A stretch of 36,037 bases of DNA from positions 1-36,037 of the forward strand of contig CAJXMQ010000002.1 in assembly GCA_913056225.1 (NCBI GenBank), read 5' to 3'. Shown piece after piece: positions 1 through 8,542 of this stretch; positions within the stretch are counted from its first letter, which is position 1; every line of letters starts with the position of its first letter. Under the pieces are notes generated by a model. That model did not search any database, had not been told where the DNA came from, and worked only from the letters and a program-made list of their open reading frames with translations. Source of the DNA: an uncultured Micrococcales bacterium. GTDB lineage: Bacteria > Actinomycetota > Actinomycetes > Actinomycetales > Microbacteriaceae. The position numbers and the translations under genes are program-made.

Positions 1-69
1 TCGGCAACGAAACTCCGAGATAGATGGCCGTCACCGAAAGGGACAGAACCCGGCGTATCGGCCAGCCTC
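1..69 (+). ncRNA. rnpB: RNase P RNA, 3' end (partial)
   Basis: This is the 3' end of the catalytic RNA of ribonuclease P, which matures the 5' ends of tRNAs. The stretch GATAGATGGCCGTC, then ACAGAACCCGGC and TATCGGCCAG, matches the conserved 3' segment of bacterial type A RNase P RNA (E. coli M1 RNA ends with ..GATGAATGACTGTCC.., ACAGAACCCGGCTTATCGG..). A T-rich stretch follows (CTCTTTTATT) and probably serves as the transcript end. The 5' part, with most of the RNA, lies to the left of the window. The gene points toward the convergent ppgK, whose stop codon begins only a few bases later. The exact 3' end is estimated from the family, not measured. Confidence 0.9.
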
Positions 70-71
70 TT

Positions 72-812
72 TTATTGATTTTCGAAGGCCTGCTCCGCAG
101 CACCTATAATGCCTGAGTTGTTTCGAAACTGCGCAGGAATAATCTCGGTCTCGATTTCTATTTTTGGCAGGAAGAGGTCATGAGATTTACTTATTCCACC
201 TCCGACTATAAATAGATCAGGGGTAAATAGTTTTTCCAACTGTTCGTAATAGCGTTGCAGTCTTTTTGCCCATCGGTCAAAAGAAAGTTGGTATCTTTCT
301 TTGGCCTTATAAGAGGCGACCTTCTCATAGTCTTTGCCGCCGATTTCTATGTGACCCAATTCGCTATTGGGAACCAGTTGCCCGTTTATGAACATGGCAC
401 TGCCTATGCCGGTGCCAAGGGTGGTCATAATCACCAAACCTGCTCGGCCCTTGCCTGCACCAAAGCGCATTTCGGCAAGACCTGCAGCATCAGCATCATT
501 GATCACCACTACCTGTTGACCAAGGTCCTGTTCAAATCTTTGCTGTGCGGGAAAATCAATCCATTCATTGGATATGTTTGCAGCTGATTTAGTTGTTCCG
601 TTTTGCACAACGGAAGGAACGCAGATTCCCACCGGTGCAGCTTCATTCAGTTGCTGATAGATCTCTTGCACCACCGCTGCAATGTCATCAGGCTTTCCGC
701 CCCTTGGGGTTTCTAGCTTGATTCTTTCGGTTAGTAGCTCTCCGGTTTCAGTGTCCACCACCGCACCTTTGATTCCGGTGCCACCAATATCAATGCCTAT
801 TGCTCTAGTCAT
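72..812 (-). CDS. ppgK: polyphosphate glucokinase (ROK family)
   Basis: Phosphorylates glucose to glucose-6-phosphate using inorganic polyphosphate (and usually ATP) in the cytosol. The N-terminal phosphate-binding motif IGIDIGGTGIKG, the central TLGTGIGSA loop, the LGHIEIGG segment and the C-terminal IVGGGISK and GIIGAA motifs are those of the ROK/PpgK family. At 246 residues it is slightly shorter than the roughly 260 usual in actinobacteria. The ORF track begins at a TTG (818). I prefer the ATG at 812 (MTRAIGID), which overlaps the end of map by 8 bases, so translation is probably coupled to map. No clear Shine-Dalgarno sequence is visible. The gene converges on rnpB. Confidence 0.93.
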   Translation of the reverse strand: MTRAIGIDIGGTGIKGAVVDTETGELLTERIKLETPRGGKPDDIAAVVQEIYQQLNEAAPVGICVPSVVQNGTTKSAANISNEWIDFPAQQRFEQDLGQQVVVINDADAAGLAEMRFGAGKGRAGLVIMTTLGTGIGSAMFINGQLVPNSELGHIEIGGKDYEKVASYKAKERYQLSFDRWAKRLQRYYEQLEKLFTPDLFIVGGGISKSHDLFLPKIEIETEIIPAQFRNNSGIIGAAEQAFENQ

Positions 813-1677
813 TTTCAACTTTGGTCAATATCTCAGGGCCTCTTTCGGTGATCAAAATGGTGTGTTCGAATTGGGCGCTAAAGCTTTTGTCCCTGGTGGT
901 AACGGTCCAGTCGTCCTCCCACATGTCCCAATCAGCTTCGCCGAGGGTCAGCATCGGCTCAATTGTGAAAACCATCCCAGGTTCAATTACGTCTCGGTAT
1001 TGCTGCGAGTCGTAGTGGGGGATTATTAGCCCCGTGTGAAATGCTCGTCCAACTCCGTGGCCTGTAAATTCTTTTACAACTCCATAGCCAAATCTTTTGG
1101 CATAGCTCTCAATAGCGCGACCAATAATGTTCACCTCTCGGCCCGGCATGGCAGCCTTTATGCCTCGGTTCAGCGCCTCCTCGGTTCGGGTGACCAGGTC
1201 AACAACCGTTTCGTCGACATCTCCCACAGTCACTGTTTTGTTGTTGTCACCGTGAAATCCATCTAGATAGGCGGTGATGTCTATGTTGACTATGTCACCG
1301 CTTTCAACGATTGTGTCATCCGGTATCCCATGACAGATGGTCTCATTCAAAGATGTGCAGAGGGATTTAGGAAAGCCTCGATAGCCAAGTGTTGACGGGT
1401 AGGCGTTGTTTTTCACCAAGAAATCATGGCCAATTTTGTCAAGTTGATCGGTAGTTATTCCTGGCTCTATGGAAGCACAAACTAACTCAAGTGCTTCTGC
1501 CGCTAACTTTGAAGCCCTCCTGATTTTCTCGATTTCTTCCGAGGAGTACTTATCACCAAGTTTGTTATTCGAAGGGGCCTTTTTACCCACATACTCAGGT
1601 TTTTCGATGTGTTCGGGAACGCTGAGCCGAGGGGAGATTTTTCCCGGCATAAGGAACCCTTGGGCGGAGCGAGGCAT
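805..1677 (-). CDS. map: methionine aminopeptidase, type I
   Basis: Removes the N-terminal methionine from nascent proteins and is a cytosolic dinuclear metalloenzyme. All expected residues are visible in the 290-residue protein: His116 (CHGIPD), Asp133 (NIDIT), Asp144 (HGDNN), His207 (GHGVG), Glu240 (TIEPM) and Glu271 (FEHT). An N-terminal extension of about 40 residues (PRLSVPEHIEKPEYVGK) is typical of actinobacterial type 1c enzymes. The ATG at 1677 has a good ribosome site (GGAGG, spacing 3-4). The gene is followed by ppgK with an 8-base overlap. It is divergent from the SPOR-like gene at 1720, with only 42 bases between them. Confidence 0.96.
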   Translation of the reverse strand: MPRSAQGFLMPGKISPRLSVPEHIEKPEYVGKKAPSNNKLGDKYSSEEIEKIRRASKLAAEALELVCASIEPGITTDQLDKIGHDFLVKNNAYPSTLGYRGFPKSLCTSLNETICHGIPDDTIVESGDIVNIDITAYLDGFHGDNNKTVTVGDVDETVVDLVTRTEEALNRGIKAAMPGREVNIIGRAIESYAKRFGYGVVKEFTGHGVGRAFHTGLIIPHYDSQQYRDVIEPGMVFTIEPMLTLGEADWDMWEDDWTVTTRDKSFSAQFEHTILITERGPEILTKVEND

Positions 1678-1707
1678 GACCTCCAGCTTAGGACCTATCT
1701 ATCTGGT

Positions 1708-1713
1708 TAGACT
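1708..1713 (+). promoter_or_regulatory. -10 box for leaderless SPOR-like gene
   Basis: TAGACT lies at exactly -12 to -7 relative to the A of the ATG at 1720. No Shine-Dalgarno sequence is present, so transcription probably starts at the ATG. No convincing -35 was seen. Confidence 0.5.
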
Positions 1714-1719
1714 GCTCAC

Positions 1720-1920
1720 ATGGCCAAAAAGTACTGGTTCAATACCAAAACAAAACAAGTCGAGTTTGGCAGGAGGTCTCTCTCGGTATATCGAATTGGG
1801 CCTTTCGAAACCGAACAGGAAGCGCTCAATGCAGAGCAGGCAGTTGCCAAAAAGGGTCAGCAAATATTGGAAGAGGATCAGTCAAATGAATTTGACGGGG
1901 AAGGGAAGTCACGGGACTGA
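1720..1920 (+). CDS. small SPOR-domain-like protein
   Basis: A 66-residue protein beginning MAKKYWFNTKTKQVEFG and containing YRIGPFETEQEALNAEQAV, a half-sized version of the sporulation-related (SPOR) fold: an aromatic first strand, a GPF-x-T turn and an amphipathic helix. Small proteins of this kind, next to map, occur in many actinobacteria and are usually called SPOR domain-containing. The role is unknown. Full SPOR domains bind denuded peptidoglycan glycans, but this protein has no signal peptide or membrane segment, so cell-wall binding is doubtful. The start is supported by a -10-like box at -12 to -7. The last 43 bases overlap the 3' end of panB on the other strand. Confidence 0.8.
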   Translation: MAKKYWFNTKTKQVEFGRRSLSVYRIGPFETEQEALNAEQAVAKKGQQILEEDQSNEFDGEGKSRD

Positions 1921-2666
1921 ACTTCTTTGATGTATTGCTCTGTGGCTTCTGTCAGGGTTTGCCTTAGCTGGGCGTATTGTTTTACAAACTTTAGGGTTTT
2001 TTCACTTAGCCCGGCAAAGTCCTGCCAAACCAAAATCTGACCATCGGTTTCGTTTCCTGCTCCAATTCCAATTGTTGGAATCGATAGCTCCTGACTTATT
2101 TGCGCAGCTAGTTCCCTGGGAACCATTTCCAAGACAATTGAGAACACCCCTGCCTGCTGAAGCAGTAAGGCCTGGTGTTGAATCCTCTCGGCCTGCTCAC
2201 CTCGACCTTGCACCTTGAAGCCACCCATTTGATTAACGGATTGTGGCGTGAAACCTATATGGCCCATGACTGGGATGCCATTTTCAATCAGGAGCTTGAT
2301 AGCCTCAACTCGGTTTTCACCACCCTCCAGCTTTACAGCATCCGCACCCGTCTCTTTCATTACTCGGATTGAGTTTTCTAGCGCCTGCGCAGGGGACAAT
2401 TCATAGCTTCCAAACGGCATGTCGATGACAACTAATGAGCTTTGAACGCTGGAGGCGACGGCGGAGCCAAAGGTAATCATTTCCTCGAGGGTTGCAGGCA
2501 GGGTGCTGGTCTTTCCCAGAACCGTGTTGGATGCTGAGTCGCCAACCAGAATCAAATCAATACCTGCTTCATCAAAGATTCTGGCGGTGAGTGAGTCATA
2601 GCTAGTTAGGCAACTGATGGGCCTTTTGTTTTTCAAGGACTTGATTGTCTCGGTTCTTGTTTTCAT
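1878..2666 (-). CDS. panB: 3-methyl-2-oxobutanoate hydroxymethyltransferase
   Basis: Transfers a hydroxymethyl group from 5,10-methylene-tetrahydrofolate to alpha-ketoisovalerate, giving ketopantoate, the first committed step of pantothenate/CoA synthesis. The 262-residue protein has the TIM-barrel metal ligands Asp43 (LVGDSASN), Asp82 (IDMPFGSY) and Glu114 (KLEGG), and the general base Glu180 (LEMVP). The ORF track runs 30 codons too far upstream into nadE. The ATG at 2666 gives MKTRTETIK and overlaps the nadE stop by 4 bases (ATGA), so the two genes are translationally coupled. The 3' end overlaps the SPOR-like gene. No panC or panD is nearby. Confidence 0.95.
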   Translation of the reverse strand: MKTRTETIKSLKNKRPISCLTSYDSLTARIFDEAGIDLILVGDSASNTVLGKTSTLPATLEEMITFGSAVASSVQSSLVVIDMPFGSYELSPAQALENSIRVMKETGADAVKLEGGENRVEAIKLLIENGIPVMGHIGFTPQSVNQMGGFKVQGRGEQAERIQHQALLLQQAGVFSIVLEMVPRELAAQISQELSIPTIGIGAGNETDGQILVWQDFAGLSEKTLKFVKQYAQLRQTLTEATEQYIKEVQSRDFPSPSNSFD

Positions 2667-4270
2667 AGGTATCCATTCACAATCGGTAGCCTGCGACCTC
2701 TGCCAAAACTGACCTTGGTTATCCTTGGCCCAATAGCACCCTGAGACCTCTTCCACTCGCTGCTTTTTAGCTTGCCCGCAACATCCTCTGCCAAATCAGC
2801 AGGGTAACCAGCCGTAATCAGGTCATCCACTGAACCGTGACCTTCAATCAATATCCTCAGCATCGAATCTAAGACGTCATAGTCGGGCAAGGACTGCTGA
2901 TCGTGCTGATCTGGCCTTAGCTCGGCGCTGGGGGGCTTAGTGATGCTGTTATGGGGAATCACTTCAGATGTTTGATTTCTGTATTCTGCGAGCTGATAAA
3001 CGGAGGTTTTATAGACATCTTTCAGCGGTGCGTAACCGCCTGCACTGTCTCCATAAATTGTTGAGTAGCCAACTGCAATTTCTGATTTATTGCCAGTAGA
3101 TAACAGAAGCCTCCCTGAGTTATTGCTGTCGGCCATCAGTATCAGGGCACGAATACGCGACTGGATGTTTTCATCAGCAAGGTTTGATAGCTCAATGGCA
3201 GCCTGAAAGCTTGTGTGCATGTCTGCTATCGGAGTTACGGAATAGTTAATTCCCAGGTTATCCGCGAGTTCCTTAGCATCTTTCAGCGATGACTCCGAGG
3301 AGTAAATGCTTGGCATTGCAATTCCGTGAACTCGGTCGGCACCAATTGCGTCTGCAGCTATGGCTGCGCAGACAGCTGAGTCGATGCCGCCGCTAAGACC
3401 GAGCACAATTCCAGGGATGTTATTTTTTTCAACATAATCTCTAACACCCAAAACAATCGCGTCCCAGTTTCTACCTATTTGCGACGGGGGATAGGTCAAA
3501 TCCTGGACCCTTTCTCCAGTCATCAAGGTTTGCTCTGAAAACATCTCCGCCCGAGCGATTTGGTTTCCCTTATTGTCCAAAATGAAACTGTCTCCATCGA
3601 AAACAAGGTCATCCTGTCCACCGATTAGGTTCGCATAGACCAGCGCAACCTCTTGGTTGACTGAGACTCTTTCGGCTATTGCTCTACGAAGCTCGTTTTT
3701 CCCCTCTTCGTAGGGGGAGCCGTTCAAAACAAGGCAAATATCCGCTTCACCCTTCAGTTTCTCGACTGGCCCTTGCGGTCTCCAAATGTCTTCACAAATC
3801 ATCACTGAAAGGCGTGTTTGATTGATTTCAAACGTGAACGGCGTCTCGCCGGGAACATAATTGCGCCATTCGTCAAACACCGTGTAGTTGGGGAGATGTC
3901 TCTTGTCATATTTGCCGATCCAGCTTCCGTTGCAGATGATCGCTGCGGAGTTGTTGGCAATGGCCCAGTCGTTTACTCGGTTGGTTTCGGCCAATCTTGG
4001 GTAACCGACAACAATATGAAGGTTTGGCCATTGAGTTGATTTTTCTAGCAATTGCTCAATTGCATGTTCGCTTGCCTCTAAAAAGTCTCTCCTGAGTGCG
4101 AGGTCTCCAATTGGATATCCGCTGATTGCCAGTTCCCCAAAAACAATTACGTCAGAATCATTTTGAGCCGCCAGTTGACAGGAAGAAATCACCTTGTGCA
4201 GGTTTGATTGAATTTGCCCAACTGTTGGGTTTATTTGGCCTATGGCTATACGCAGGTTTTGCACATACAT
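2663..4270 (-). CDS. nadE: glutamine-dependent NAD+ synthetase
   Basis: Makes NAD+ from deamido-NAD+ and ATP using ammonia released from glutamine. The 535-residue protein has an N-terminal nitrilase-type glutaminase domain with the Glu46 (FGELAISGYP), Lys123 (YDKRHL) and Cys159 (MICEDIW) triad. The C-terminal synthetase domain carries the ATP pyrophosphatase motif LGLSGGIDSA (about residue 290) and STGNKSE. The start is ATG 4270. A GTG two codons in (4264, MQNLRIAIGQ) is an alternative, because TAGGCT sits 8-13 bases upstream of it and could give a leaderless message. It is first in an operon with panB and divergent from glnA2, with 27 bases between. Confidence 0.96.
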   Translation of the reverse strand: MYVQNLRIAIGQINPTVGQIQSNLHKVISSCQLAAQNDSDVIVFGELAISGYPIGDLALRRDFLEASEHAIEQLLEKSTQWPNLHIVVGYPRLAETNRVNDWAIANNSAAIICNGSWIGKYDKRHLPNYTVFDEWRNYVPGETPFTFEINQTRLSVMICEDIWRPQGPVEKLKGEADICLVLNGSPYEEGKNELRRAIAERVSVNQEVALVYANLIGGQDDLVFDGDSFILDNKGNQIARAEMFSEQTLMTGERVQDLTYPPSQIGRNWDAIVLGVRDYVEKNNIPGIVLGLSGGIDSAVCAAIAADAIGADRVHGIAMPSIYSSESSLKDAKELADNLGINYSVTPIADMHTSFQAAIELSNLADENIQSRIRALILMADSNNSGRLLLSTGNKSEIAVGYSTIYGDSAGGYAPLKDVYKTSVYQLAEYRNQTSEVIPHNSITKPPSAELRPDQHDQQSLPDYDVLDSMLRILIEGHGSVDDLITAGYPADLAEDVAGKLKSSEWKRSQGAIGPRITKVSFGRGRRLPIVNGYL

Positions 4271-4297
4271 TAGCCTAGTAACTGCTTAGGAGGCGCA

Positions 4298-5638
4298 ATG
4301 GAGAAGCAGCAAGAATTTGTTCTAAGAACTATCGAAGAACGAGGTGTCAAATTCATCAGGCTTTGGTTCACCGATGTTGCCGGTTCACTGAAATCTGTGG
4401 CGGTTGCACCAGCCGAAATTGAGGGTGCCTTTGAAGAGGGAATCGGCTTCGACGGATCCAGTATTGAGGGCTTGAGTCGAAATTCTGAGGCTGACATGTT
4501 GGCTGTTCCAGACCCGACCACTTTTCAAATACTGCCTTGGCGAGGTGCTGTCGACTCCACCGCAAGGATGTTCTGTGACATTGCTAACCCAGACGGCACA
4601 CCTGCAAACAGCGACACCCGAAATGTCTTAAGAAGGTCGATGAATAAAGCTCGTGAAATGGGCTTCAATTTTTACATTCACCCTGAAATTGAGTTTTACC
4701 TGCTCGAATCAAACAAATTAGACAAATCTGGCTTTCCGACACCTGTTGACAACGCCGGCTATTTTGACAATGTTCCAGGGGGGACGGCGCATGATTTTCG
4801 TCGATCGGCAGTGACCATGTTGGAAAACATGGGCATTTCGGTTGAGTTCAGTCACCACGAAGCAGGTGCCGGACAAAACGAAATTGATCTTCGATATGCA
4901 GATGCGCTGACCATGGCGGATAACATCATGACCTTTAGGGCGGTTGTTAAAGAGGTTGCCATCGAGCAGGGCGTGTATGCGACATTTATGCCGAAACCTT
5001 TCAATGACCAACCTGGTAGTGGTATGCACACCCATATGTCTCTGTTCGAGGGTGATCAGAACGCATTCTTCGACGCCGGGGCTCAGTACCAGCTATCGAA
5101 AACAGCTAGAAGATTCATGGCTGGAGTTTTGCGTCACGCACCTGAGATTACTTTGGTGACAAATCAATTTGTTAATTCATATAAGCGTCTCTGGTCAGGT
5201 GGAGAGGCTCCATCTCATGTTGCCTGGGGACACAACAACAGATCTGCACTACTGCGGGTCCCGCTTCACAAACCAGGTAAGAGTCAATCCACAAGACTTG
5301 AGTACAGAGCTATTGATTCTGCGGCTAACCCGTACCTGGCCTATGCGTTGATTTTGGGTGCCGGGCTCAAAGGAATTGAAAACGGATACGAGCTTCCGGA
5401 GGAAACTTTGGATGATGTTTGGTCTCTTTCTGACAATGAGCGTAAGGCTCTTGGCATTGAGGCTTTGCCCCAAAGCATGAACCAGGCGATTGGTCGCCTT
5501 GAAGAGAGTGAATTGGCAGCCGAGGTTCTGGGGGAGAGCGTGTTTGACTTTGTATTACGCAATAAGCGTCAAGAGTGGTCGGACTACAGGTCTCAGGTAA
5601 CTCCCTTTGAGCTCAGGCAAAATCTGCTGAACCTGTAG
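4298..5638 (+). CDS. glnA: type I glutamine synthetase, GlnA2 class
   Basis: A glutamine synthetase family enzyme of 446 residues, the size of actinobacterial GlnA2. Visible motifs are GFDGSSIEG, the HHEAGAGQNEIDL metal/glutamate site, GSGMHTHMSL and NQFVNSYKRLW. In an ungapped alignment with the GlnA1 of this window, the adenylylated Tyr402 of GlnA1 corresponds to Trp in LDDVWSL, so GlnE should not regulate it this way. Family knowledge leaves two functions open: real glutamine synthesis, or gamma-glutamylation of polyamines as reported for Streptomyces GlnA2/GlnA3-type enzymes. There is a strong ribosome site (AGGAGG) before ATG 4298. The stop codon abuts the glnE start with no gap, so the two are one operon. 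Confidence 0.95.
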   Translation: MEKQQEFVLRTIEERGVKFIRLWFTDVAGSLKSVAVAPAEIEGAFEEGIGFDGSSIEGLSRNSEADMLAVPDPTTFQILPWRGAVDSTARMFCDIANPDGTPANSDTRNVLRRSMNKAREMGFNFYIHPEIEFYLLESNKLDKSGFPTPVDNAGYFDNVPGGTAHDFRRSAVTMLENMGISVEFSHHEAGAGQNEIDLRYADALTMADNIMTFRAVVKEVAIEQGVYATFMPKPFNDQPGSGMHTHMSLFEGDQNAFFDAGAQYQLSKTARRFMAGVLRHAPEITLVTNQFVNSYKRLWSGGEAPSHVAWGHNNRSALLRVPLHKPGKSQSTRLEYRAIDSAANPYLAYALILGAGLKGIENGYELPEETLDDVWSLSDNERKALGIEALPQSMNQAIGRLEESELAAEVLGESVFDFVLRNKRQEWSDYRSQVTPFELRQNLLNL

Positions 5639-8503
5639 ATGATTTCTCGTCAGGGTGCACTTTCAGAACTAGCCAGACAGGGCTTTTCTGACTTGTCAGC
5701 TGCTTTGGAAAATCTTGACAAGCTGGTTGAAATGTTGGGTGATTCGGCTCACAGTGCAACTGCCTATTTGGCACAGTCTGCAAATCCAGATTCTGCGTTG
5801 AGGTTCAGTTTAGAGATGGCGGAGAGTCAACCAGCGCTTCAAAAAAAGATTCTTGGTTCAGAAAAATCTGGCATTGCCTTTTATAAATCAGTTGGTGTCA
5901 GCACCGGTGTTCAGGACATATTACGAAGACTTCCAGACCTCATGAACGTCTATCTGTCGAAGTCGTTTGAGCTTTCAGCAGAACAGATGCATGAGGCTTT
6001 GAGTTCGGCTTTGGACCAAGATCAGTTGAGGAAAAACTACCGACGATTACTACTTCAGGTCATCGCCTTTGACATGCAGCACAGCCCCGTTGAGTCGCTG
6101 GATAAAACTTCTAACATGCTTGCTGAATTGGCAGGCGCTACATTGCAGCGGGCATTTGAATTGGCTTGCAAGGAGAGTGGCCTGGGAGACGATTTCCCGC
6201 TTGCAATCATTGCCATGGGCAAAACCGGCGGCAAGGAACTTAACTATGTCAGTGATGTTGATGTGGTGTTCGTTGCTAGTGATGAAATCAGTGATGATGA
6301 TCTACAAGCTTCGATTCGTGTTGCAAACAGGTTGATGCGAATTATTGATGAGACTTCAGCTGAACCCGGACTGTGGGAAGTGGACCCAAACCTAAGGCCC
6401 GAGGGCAAAGATGGGGCGATGGTTAGAAGACTCAAATCACACCTTAGCTACTATCAAAAATGGGCAAAAAGCTGGGAATTTCAAGCTTTGATAAAAGCCC
6501 GCTTCGTCGCTGGAGATAAAGCCACTGGAGAGCAATACGAGAAACTTGTCGGTGCTCTTGCCTGGAACTCTCTAGATAGCTCCAGGGTGGTGGAGGAGCT
6601 GAGAAAAATGCGCCAACGGGTGATTGACACCCTTCCGGAGCAACAGCGAACCAGCAACCTGAAGCTGGGTTATGGAGGTTTGCGGGATATTGAGTTCAGC
6701 GTTCAGTTGTTACAGCTGGTGCACGGTAGGCACGATGAAACCGTCCGGCAGAAAAATACGCTAGAGGCTATTCAGGCTTTGACCAAAGCGAGCTACCTGG
6801 GGCGTAAGGATGCTCAGAATTTTACTCAGCACTATAAATACCTTCGATCAGTTGAACATCGTCTACAGCTGAAGGGGCTTCGTAGAACCCATGTAGTTCC
6901 GGATCAGGACAACCTTCGGGACTTTGCTCGGGCGATGGATCCAACAAAAGATCCCCAGGATTTTTTTGGCCACCTGCAAAGTGTTAGGAAACAGGTTCGA
7001 GAGATGCACGAGAATGTGTATTTCCGACCGCTTTTGAACATGGTGGCAGATTTAGAAACAGACGACTTTGAACTGGCCGCCGAGGACACCAAGAATCGAT
7101 TGCAGGCTCTTGGCTTTTCAGACCCTAAATCAGCAATGGGGCACATTAGCTCGCTAACAAAGGGAGTTTCTCGTCGAGCTAGCATGCAACGACAATTGCT
7201 TCCGGTGATCCTCAGATGGCTTTCTGAGGGAGATAACCCTGACCGAGCACTAATTGCCTTCCGGAGACTGAGCGAGGACTTAGGAGACTCACACTGGTTT
7301 TTGGGGATGCTTCGTGATTCGTCTGGTGCCGCCGAAAATCTCTGCACCATCCTTGGCTTTAGCCAACTTGGATCGATGTTGTTAGAAAAAAACCCGCAGG
7401 CAACCGCTTGGCTTGCCGACCCTATGCAGCGAAAGCCTAGGTCTAAACAAGCGATGCAGGTCGAGGCTGATGCAGTGTTTGACCGTCACGACTCGTCAGA
7501 GCAAAGATTAGAGGGGTTGAGAAAGCTAAGGCGTAAGGAGACACTGAGATTAGCGATAGCCTCCATATTTGACGACGCGGATTTAGCTGAACAACAGTCC
7601 GGATTGAGTGATTTATACGAGGTTTACCTGGAAAATATAGCCAAGGAAGTCCTCTCTGATGTTGATTTAGACCTGGGTCTAATTGCAATGGGCCGATTTG
7701 GCGGTAGGGAGCTAGGTTTTGGCTCCGATGCGGATCTGGTTTTTGTTTACGAGGGGGACCAGTCACTTGCAAAAACAGCTGAAGCCGCAGTGAGTGCAAT
7801 TAGTGAAGCTGCCAAGGACACATCCCTAGAGTTTGAACTAGACCTGGGCCTCAGGCCTGAGGGCAAAAAGGGTGCAATTGTTAGATCTTTAGAAAGTTAC
7901 GAGTCCTACTACGAAAAATGGGGCGAGATCTGGGAAGCACAGGCTCTTCTCAGGTCACGGCCAATATTTGGTTCTGAGAAACTTATCGCTAACTTTTCTG
8001 CGATGGCCGATGGCTATCGATACCCCAGGCTGGTTGAAGAGAGCTCGATACGAGAAATAAGAAGGATTAAGGCCCGAGTAGAAAACGAAAGGCTTCCCTT
8101 GGGCGCCGACCCAGCGCGGCATTTGAAGCTGGGCCGAGGTTCACTAAGCGACATTGAATGGTTAGTTCAGCTTTATCAGCTTCGGTTTGGCGCTGAATAC
8201 ACCGAGATTCAGACCCCCTTCACGCTATCTGCCCTTGCCAATATGGAAAAGGTTGGACTTATCTCGGAGCAGGACTCAGAGACCCTGCGCTCTGCTTGGT
8301 TGATGGCCTCGGCGATTCGCTCTGGAATCGTTTTGGCAACCGGCAAAAAAAATGATTCACTACCTGTTGATCATAGGGTGCTGGAATCAGTGAGGACTTT
8401 GATTCACCTCCCTGGTGTGAAATCAGGTAGTGAATTAGAAGAGCTTTATCTCTCAACTTCTCGCCGCGCACGCGCTGTTTTTGAGAAATTATTTTTTGAA
8501 TAA
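5639..8503 (+). CDS. glnE: glutamine synthetase adenylyltransferase/deadenylylase
   Basis: A bifunctional regulator that adds AMP to, or removes it from, a tyrosine of glutamine synthetase according to nitrogen status. Its 954 residues match the family (about 945-1000). Two nucleotidyltransferase domains are visible: the N-terminal one with AMGKTGGKELNYVSDVDVV (about residues 192-210, deadenylylation side) and the C-terminal one with AMGRFGGRELGFGSDADLV (about 685-703, adenylylation side). Each is followed by an LRPEGK(D/K)GA(M/I)VR segment. The start ATG directly follows the glnA2 TAG stop. The expected target is GlnA1, encoded convergently just downstream. No PII (glnB/glnK) gene is in the window. 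Confidence 0.97.
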   Translation: MISRQGALSELARQGFSDLSAALENLDKLVEMLGDSAHSATAYLAQSANPDSALRFSLEMAESQPALQKKILGSEKSGIAFYKSVGVSTGVQDILRRLPDLMNVYLSKSFELSAEQMHEALSSALDQDQLRKNYRRLLLQVIAFDMQHSPVESLDKTSNMLAELAGATLQRAFELACKESGLGDDFPLAIIAMGKTGGKELNYVSDVDVVFVASDEISDDDLQASIRVANRLMRIIDETSAEPGLWEVDPNLRPEGKDGAMVRRLKSHLSYYQKWAKSWEFQALIKARFVAGDKATGEQYEKLVGALAWNSLDSSRVVEELRKMRQRVIDTLPEQQRTSNLKLGYGGLRDIEFSVQLLQLVHGRHDETVRQKNTLEAIQALTKASYLGRKDAQNFTQHYKYLRSVEHRLQLKGLRRTHVVPDQDNLRDFARAMDPTKDPQDFFGHLQSVRKQVREMHENVYFRPLLNMVADLETDDFELAAEDTKNRLQALGFSDPKSAMGHISSLTKGVSRRASMQRQLLPVILRWLSEGDNPDRALIAFRRLSEDLGDSHWFLGMLRDSSGAAENLCTILGFSQLGSMLLEKNPQATAWLADPMQRKPRSKQAMQVEADAVFDRHDSSEQRLEGLRKLRRKETLRLAIASIFDDADLAEQQSGLSDLYEVYLENIAKEVLSDVDLDLGLIAMGRFGGRELGFGSDADLVFVYEGDQSLAKTAEAAVSAISEAAKDTSLEFELDLGLRPEGKKGAIVRSLESYESYYEKWGEIWEAQALLRSRPIFGSEKLIANFSAMADGYRYPRLVEESSIREIRRIKARVENERLPLGADPARHLKLGRGSLSDIEWLVQLYQLRFGAEYTEIQTPFTLSALANMEKVGLISEQDSETLRSAWLMASAIRSGIVLATGKKNDSLPVDHRVLESVRTLIHLPGVKSGSELEELYLSTSRRARAVFEKLFFE

Positions 8504-8534
8504 AAAAAGCCGCCTCCGAAGAGGCGGCTTTTAT
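8504..8534. terminator. bidirectional rho-independent terminator
   Basis: A 12-base-pair perfect stem (AAAAGCCGCCTC / GAGGCGGCTTTT) with a CGAA tetraloop lies between the convergent glnE and glnA1 stops. It is flanked by A-rich sequence on the left and T-rich sequence on the right, so it can terminate both transcripts. It is the only strong intrinsic terminator I could see in the window. Confidence 0.93.
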
Positions 8535-8542
8535 TTGAAGTT

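Noticed and set aside
5360-5420. ENGYELPEE in GlnA2 as an adenylylation site
   Set aside because: It looks like the GlnA1 LYELPPEE loop, but ungapped alignment places it 11 residues too early. Trp occupies the true position.
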